Positions 52,155 to 56,094 of a stretch of 56,094 bases of DNA are shown piece after piece. How positions within the stretch are numbered: the stretch's first letter is position 1; every line of letters begins with the position of its first letter. The position numbers were made by a program, and so were the translations under genes. Under the pieces are notes generated by a model that was not told the DNA's origin, ran no database searches, and saw only the letters and a program-made list of their open reading frames with translations. This stretch comes from JAJDAN01 sp046583095. Lineage in GTDB: Bacteria; Myxococcota_A; UBA9160; UBA4427. The stretch covers positions 1-56,094 of the forward strand of contig JAYGDB010000071.1 in assembly GCA_046583095.1 (NCBI GenBank). Reading direction: 5' to 3'.

Positions 52155-52882
52155 CCCGCCGAACGACCGGTCTGGCGAAGCGCGCCGGTGAGGCGCTTCG
52201 CGAGTCGCCCGCCCCCCTCGACACGGCGGTCTTGGTCTTCCCGCTCTTCCTGGTCTACCAGCTGGGAATCGTATCGGGGGTTCGGAACGGCGCGGACGTG
52301 GTTACCGCGCTGTTGATGGAGCTGGTCGAGCACGACCTCGGCAACTACCTGCTTCTCTTCGGTGTGCTCCTGCTCGGGTACGCCGGGCTGCTGGCGGCGC
52401 TTCGGCGGTCGGGCCGCTTCCACCCGAGGAGCTTCCTGCCGCTGCTCGCCGAGAGCGGGCTCTACGCGGTCTGCATGGGCTCGATCATCCTGCTCGTGAT
52501 CCGCTACGTGCTGTGGTTCGTCCCGGTCGTCGCGATCGAGGCCCTGCCGGGTCGCGGTCCCCTCGAGATGCTGGTGATCGCCGCGGGCGCCGGCCTGCAC
52601 GAGGAATTCATCTTCCGGGCGGGGTTGATGGGCGGCCTCGCGTTCCTGCTCGAGCAGCGGATGGGGCGCCGAGGGGCGTGGATCGTCGCTCTGGTGGTCT
52701 CTTCGCTGGTGTTCGCAGGTGTTCACCATCTCGGATCCTCGGGCGAGGACTTCACCCTCCTGGCGTTCTCGTACCGAACTCTCGCGGGTGCCTACTTCGG
52801 TGTGATCTACCAGCTGCGGGGCTTCGCGGTCGCCGCCTGGACCCACAGCTTGTACGACCTCTACGTCCTGGCGTTGGTCTGA
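52151..52882 (+). CDS. CPBP-family intramembrane metalloprotease
   Basis: The 243-residue integral membrane protein has the CAAX-protease/bacteriocin-processing (CPBP) pattern: Glu151-Glu152 in LHEEFIFR, His192/His193 in FAGVHHLG and a C-terminal WTHSLYD with His232. About seven membrane helices. Roles range from prenyl-protein processing to bacteriocin immunity; none is indicated. The GTG at 52151 overlaps the acyl-CoA dehydrogenase stop by 4 nt. Confidence 0.87.
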   Translation: MTRRTTGLAKRAGEALRESPAPLDTAVLVFPLFLVYQLGIVSGVRNGADVVTALLMELVEHDLGNYLLLFGVLLLGYAGLLAALRRSGRFHPRSFLPLLAESGLYAVCMGSIILLVIRYVLWFVPVVAIEALPGRGPLEMLVIAAGAGLHEEFIFRAGLMGGLAFLLEQRMGRRGAWIVALVVSSLVFAGVHHLGSSGEDFTLLAFSYRTLAGAYFGVIYQLRGFAVAAWTHSLYDLYVLALV

Positions 52883-52983
52883 CTGCGGCTCTCGCGGCGT
52901 CCCGCGACGGCCGTGGAATCAGCGGATTTCGGGCTATTGTCTCGCGGCCGAACCGAGCGGCTCTACGTCAAGGAGAAGGAAGG

Positions 52984-53544
52984 ATGCATTTCAGGTCGAG
53001 CTTTCGTATCGCACTCATGTTGTTGGCGGTGAGCGCACTGCTGCTTCCGGCCGCCGGTGTACTCGCGAAGAAGAAGGGGTCTCGTTTCGGCTTGGAGGGG
53101 CGTCTCATCGAGTACGACGAGGCACGCGGCGTCGTCATCGTGAAGGTCGTGAAGACGAAGGTGGGCGGTGGCGCAGGAACTGGGCGAGTTGCCGGCCGGC
53201 CCGCTCCGAAGAGCATCAAGCGCGGCACGAAGCTGGAGTTCGCCGTGGTGCCGGACGGCAGCGTGCTCAGGCGGACCGTCATCAAGAACCGATCGGGTGG
53301 CGGGCTCGATACGACGGGCACCAAGGAAGGTTTCCGCAAGGCTCTCGACATGGTCCCCAGGAACAAGAACGTCGTGTTCTCGTTCGAGAAGTCGAAGAAG
53401 CCCGGTGGCCCCGAATGGGACCTCCGCATCATCCAGCTTCGGATGACTGAAGCGGAGTGGGAAGCCCGCCAGAAGGAGCGCGAGGCCGCCCAGGCTGCGC
53501 GAGAGGCCGAGCGGCTGAAGCGGCTCGGTGAGACCGGCGACTGA
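52984..53544 (+). CDS. Exported protein of unknown function (186 aa)
   Basis: The protein has a clear signal peptide (1-28, with LMLLAVSALLLPAAGVLA), then a basic beta-rich part (residues 30-140; GLEGRLIEYDEARGVVIVKV) and a charged helical C-terminus (WEARQKEREAAQAAREAERLKR) likely to be a coiled coil. No family recognised. The ATG at 52984 has a strong purine-rich ribosome site (AAGGAGAAGGAAGG). It stands alone with 101 nt before it and 68 nt before the next gene. Confidence 0.8.
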   Translation: MHFRSSFRIALMLLAVSALLLPAAGVLAKKKGSRFGLEGRLIEYDEARGVVIVKVVKTKVGGGAGTGRVAGRPAPKSIKRGTKLEFAVVPDGSVLRRTVIKNRSGGGLDTTGTKEGFRKALDMVPRNKNVVFSFEKSKKPGGPEWDLRIIQLRMTEAEWEARQKEREAAQAAREAERLKRLGETGD

Positions 53545-53612
53545 GGGACGCGTCGCCGGAGCCACCGCGCGAGACCGCCCTTGGACCCTGGCTGGAGCGG
53601 TATCCTCGCAGG

Positions 53613-54371
53613 ATGCCTCGGGGCGGACGCTACGCTCGCATTCCATTCGTCGCGATCATCCCATTCGTCGCGACGCTCGTCCTGGCGCTTGTGCTCGCGT
53701 CGGTTGCGGAGTCTCCCCGCAAGGATGAGACGCCTGCGGCCTGGAAGGAGAGCAGCCGGCTGATGGTGGAAGAGCAGATCGCCGCGCGAGGGGTCAAGGA
53801 TCGGCGAGTTCTCGAGACGATGCGCGAGACGCCGCGCCACCTCTTCGTCCCCGAGGCGTTACGCCCCTTTGCGTACGAAGACCGGCCGCTTCCCATCGGC
53901 AGCCGGCAGACCATCTCCCAGCCCTACATCGTCGCCGCCATGACCGAACTGCTCGAAGCCGAGGCCGACGACGTGATCCTCGAGATCGGGACGGGCTCCG
54001 GTTACCAGGCGGCCGTGCTCTCCCGGCTGGTGAAGACCGTCATCAGCGTGGAGATCCTCCCCGAGTTGGCGCGCAGTGCGCGCGAGGCTCTCCGTGCTGC
54101 CGGTGTCGAAAACGTCGAGGTCTTGACAGGCGACGGTTACCGGGGCGTCCCCGAGCGCGCCCCTTTCGCCGGGATCATCGTGACGGCCGCTCCGCCCGAG
54201 GTTCCGCCGCCTCTCGTCGAGCAACTCGCGGTCGGCGCGAAACTCGTGATTCCAGTGGGCGAGGGTTTCCAGGAACTGCTCGTCCTGGAGCGTACGGAGA
54301 CGGGGCTGAGCCGTCGCTCGGTGCTGCCGGTGCGCTTTGTGCCCATGACTGGCGAGGCCCAGAACCGATAG
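53613..54371 (+). CDS. pcm: Protein-L-isoaspartate O-methyltransferase with N-terminal membrane/export segment
   Basis: The 252-residue enzyme repairs isoaspartyl residues using S-adenosylmethionine. Core motifs: SRQTISQPYIVAAMTELL, the AdoMet loop ILEIGTGSGYQAAVLSRL and VLTGDGYRGVPE. The first ~35 residues form a hydrophobic segment (FVAIIPFVATLVLALVLASV), so the protein is probably membrane-anchored or exported, unlike the classic cytosolic PCMT. Within that segment the DNA has a near-perfect tandem copy of CCATTCGTCGCGA (IPFVAIIPFVAT). Followed at 11 nt by an acyl-CoA dehydrogenase. Confidence 0.87.
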   Translation: MPRGGRYARIPFVAIIPFVATLVLALVLASVAESPRKDETPAAWKESSRLMVEEQIAARGVKDRRVLETMRETPRHLFVPEALRPFAYEDRPLPIGSRQTISQPYIVAAMTELLEAEADDVILEIGTGSGYQAAVLSRLVKTVISVEILPELARSAREALRAAGVENVEVLTGDGYRGVPERAPFAGIIVTAAPPEVPPPLVEQLAVGAKLVIPVGEGFQELLVLERTETGLSRRSVLPVRFVPMTGEAQNR

Positions 54372-54382
54372 AATCGAGAGTC

Positions 54383-55501
54383 ATGAATTTCGGATTTTCG
54401 GAAGAGCAAGATCTCCTGCGCAACGAGGTGCGCAAGTACCTCGATGAGCAATGCCCCCTCGATGTCGTTCGGCAGATCATGGAGACTGCCTCCGGTTATT
54501 CGCCGGAGCAGTGGAAGCAGCTCGGTGAGCTCGGTTTCCTAGGACTGATCCTGCCCGAAGAGTTCGGCGGCGCCGGGCTCGGCTGGGTCGATCTCGTGGT
54601 CGTTCTCGAGGAGACAGGGCGTTCACTCTTCCCGTCCCCGTTGATCTCCACGACGCTTGCGGGCGCTGCGATTCTCGATGCCGGTAGCGCAGAGCAGCAG
54701 CGACGCTGGCTGCCGGGGATTGCAGACGGTTCGGTGGTCGGCAGTGTGGCGGTGCTCGAAGAGAACGACGATCTCTCGCTGGAAGGCGTGCAGCTTCGCG
54801 GGCAGCCCGAAGGCGACGGCTACCTGCTCTCGGGCCAGAAGCACTTCGTGGCGGACGCCGGCCAGGCAGATCTCTTCGTCGTGGCTTTTCGAACCGGTGA
54901 TGGCTCCGAGGACGTCTCCCTCGGACTCGTCGAGGCGAATGCCGCTGGCGTGTCCGTCGAGGAGACTTTGACGCTCGATCGGACTCGCCGAGTCGGCACG
55001 CTCGGCCTGGACGGCGCAGCGGCGACCCTGCTGGGAGAGGCGGGCAGCGCGGGGCCGGCGATTCTGCGCCACCTGGATCGCGGCGCTGCGGCGGTGACCG
55101 CCGAGATCATCGGCGTCGTCGAAGGCGCTCTCGACATCACCGTTCAGTACGCGAAGGATCGGATCCAGTTCGGCTCGCCGATCGGGCGCTACCAGGGAGT
55201 CAAGCACCCCCTGGCCGAGATGTACGTCGATCTCGAGTGCCTGAAATCCCTCGCCTACTACGCGGCCTGGGCGCTCGACGGCAGCCCGGACGAGGTCCCG
55301 ACCGCTGTCGCCGAGGCCAAGTCCTTTGCGGCTCTCGCGGTGACCCAGGCGGGGATTACGGCGATCCAGTTGCACGGCGCCGTCGGCTACACACTCGAAT
55401 ACGATATCCAGCTCTACTTGAAGCGCTCCAAGTGGGCGCGCCCCATGTTCGGGGACGAGATCCACCACTACGAGCGCGCAGCCACCCTGGGAGGCCTCTG
55501 A
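54383..55501 (+). CDS. Acyl-CoA dehydrogenase, first of a heteromeric-looking pair
   Basis: The 372-residue protein opens with NFGFSEEQDLLRNEVRKYL and has LILPEEFGGAGLGWVDLVVV and a C-terminal LHGAVGYTLEYDIQLYLKRSK. The central substrate region is diverged: where typical members read TEP-x-GSD, this one has AVLEENDDLSLEG. Such chains, paired with a second dehydrogenase, occur in steroid side-chain and ring-degrading heteromeric enzymes such as ChsE1-ChsE2. The stop overlaps the start of the next dehydrogenase by 1 nt (TGATG), supporting one complex. Confidence 0.88.
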   Translation: MNFGFSEEQDLLRNEVRKYLDEQCPLDVVRQIMETASGYSPEQWKQLGELGFLGLILPEEFGGAGLGWVDLVVVLEETGRSLFPSPLISTTLAGAAILDAGSAEQQRRWLPGIADGSVVGSVAVLEENDDLSLEGVQLRGQPEGDGYLLSGQKHFVADAGQADLFVVAFRTGDGSEDVSLGLVEANAAGVSVEETLTLDRTRRVGTLGLDGAAATLLGEAGSAGPAILRHLDRGAAAVTAEIIGVVEGALDITVQYAKDRIQFGSPIGRYQGVKHPLAEMYVDLECLKSLAYYAAWALDGSPDEVPTAVAEAKSFAALAVTQAGITAIQLHGAVGYTLEYDIQLYLKRSKWARPMFGDEIHHYERAATLGGL

Positions 55502-56094
55502 TGGACTTCGATTTCAGCCCCGAAGAGGACGTCTTCCGCACGCGGGTTCAGAAATTCCTGGACGCCCACCTTCCGTCGGACTTCGACCCGCGCAACGCGC
55601 GGGATCCCGAGTTTCAGAAACAGTGGAATCAGGCCCTGGGCGAAGCCGGCTGGCTCGGCTTTGCGTGGCCCAAAGAAGCGGGTGGCGGAGGCGCGACCAT
55701 CATCGAGCAGTTCATTCTCAAGGAAGAGATGTCCACACGGCGCGCACCGCCCCTGGGCAGCGACTTCATGGGGCTCACGTGGGTCGGCCCCGCCATCATT
55801 CAGTACGGCTCCGACGAGCAGAAGGAGAAGTTCCTGCCCGAACTGCTGGCCGGCGAGTCTCTCTGGTGCACGGGATACTCCGAGCCGGGAAGCGGTAGCG
55901 ACCTCGCCTCTCTCGCGACGCGCGCGGATCGCGACGGCGACGACTACGTGGTGAACGGGCAGAAGATCTGGACCACCCTGGCGCACACCGCCAAGACCAT
56001 CTTCATGCTCGTTCGTACCGAGAGCAGCTCGCGCTACGGCGGAATCACCTGTCTGCTCGTTCCGATGGACTCGCCCGGCATCGAAGTACAGCCG
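55501..56094 (+). CDS. Acyl-CoA dehydrogenase, 5' part (runs off the window)
   Basis: The first 198 residues are present. They begin MDFDFSPEEDVFRTRVQKFL, continue with AWPKEAGGGGATIIEQ, and include the FAD/substrate motif CTGYSEPGSGSDLASLATRA and the NGQKIWTTLAHTAK strand, which are more canonical than in the preceding gene. The C-terminal catalytic half lies beyond 56094. It starts at ATG 55501, overlapping the previous stop. Confidence 0.9.
   Translation, partial: MDFDFSPEEDVFRTRVQKFLDAHLPSDFDPRNARDPEFQKQWNQALGEAGWLGFAWPKEAGGGGATIIEQFILKEEMSTRRAPPLGSDFMGLTWVGPAIIQYGSDEQKEKFLPELLAGESLWCTGYSEPGSGSDLASLATRADRDGDDYVVNGQKIWTTLAHTAKTIFMLVRTESSSRYGGITCLLVPMDSPGIEVQP

Overview
The window is a gene-dense, high-GC chromosomal segment. 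It has tight operons with 1-11 nt overlaps, many GTG and TTG starts, an outer-membrane two-partner secretion system, a Pnt transhydrogenase with a split alpha subunit, electron transfer flavoprotein and several acyl-CoA dehydrogenases. This fits a Gram-negative, aerobic, lipid- or organic-acid-using bacterium, perhaps a Myxococcota-, Binatota- or deltaproteobacteria-like lineage. That placement is inference from gene content only. No rRNA, tRNA, CRISPR array, insertion sequence or phage gene was seen, so it reads as core chromosome rather than a mobile island.

Layout. 1-7.9 kb: an F420-type oxidoreductase and an SDR, then citrate synthase with a class IV aminotransferase, a GT39 glycosyltransferase, an unknown gene, and a tight SUI1/DsbA-like/CoA-binding run. 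7.9-16.7 kb: a large TpsA exoprotein (2239 aa) and its TpsB transporter. 17-19.9 kb: WYL regulator, patatin, EF-P. 20-24.2 kb: a stand-alone molybdopterin oxidoreductase beside the remnant of an alcohol dehydrogenase gene, then etfBA. 24.6-26.4 kb: an operon of an alpha/beta-hydrolase that seems to have lost its catalytic residues, a Rieske ferredoxin and a metallo-beta-lactamase-fold hydrolase. 26.5-30.3 kb: epimerase, acyltransferase, phosphodiesterase-like lipoprotein, DUF1232. 30.4-33.7 kb: thioesterase, glyoxalase II, RecB-type nuclease, a variant CcmH and cobalamin adenosyltransferase. 33.7-36.7 kb: MeaB GTPase and an ethylmalonyl-CoA-mutase-like enzyme. 36.8-41 kb: SrkA kinase, sulfatase-fold lipoprotein, VOC protein, NadA. 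41-45.5 kb: an operon of mesaconyl-CoA-hydratase-like protein, two succinyl-CoA-ligase-like subunits, a small ferredoxin and a malyl/beta-methylmalyl-CoA-lyase-like protein. 45.6-56 kb: an endonuclease III-like protein, pntA1A2B, PAS and PilZ proteins, an acyl-CoA dehydrogenase, a CPBP protease, an exported protein, an exported-looking isoaspartyl methyltransferase, and a pair of adjacent acyl-CoA dehydrogenase genes that runs off the end.

How it fits together. B12 adenosylation (PduO-type), MeaB, the Ecm-like mutase, the Mch-like hydratase and the Mcl-like lyase supply most of the distinctive late steps of an ethylmalonyl-CoA or methylmalyl-CoA type of carbon route. ETF and the acyl-CoA dehydrogenases could handle its flavin-linked oxidations, and transhydrogenase would balance NADPH. 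Crotonyl-CoA carboxylase/reductase, the epimerase and a clear methylsuccinyl-CoA dehydrogenase are not in the window, so the full pathway is not shown. The most unusual items are the hydratase/ligase/ferredoxin/lyase operon, with its (GA)12 tract before the lyase start and a likely CTG start for one ligase subunit, and the run of fold-preserved but motif-degenerate hydrolases.
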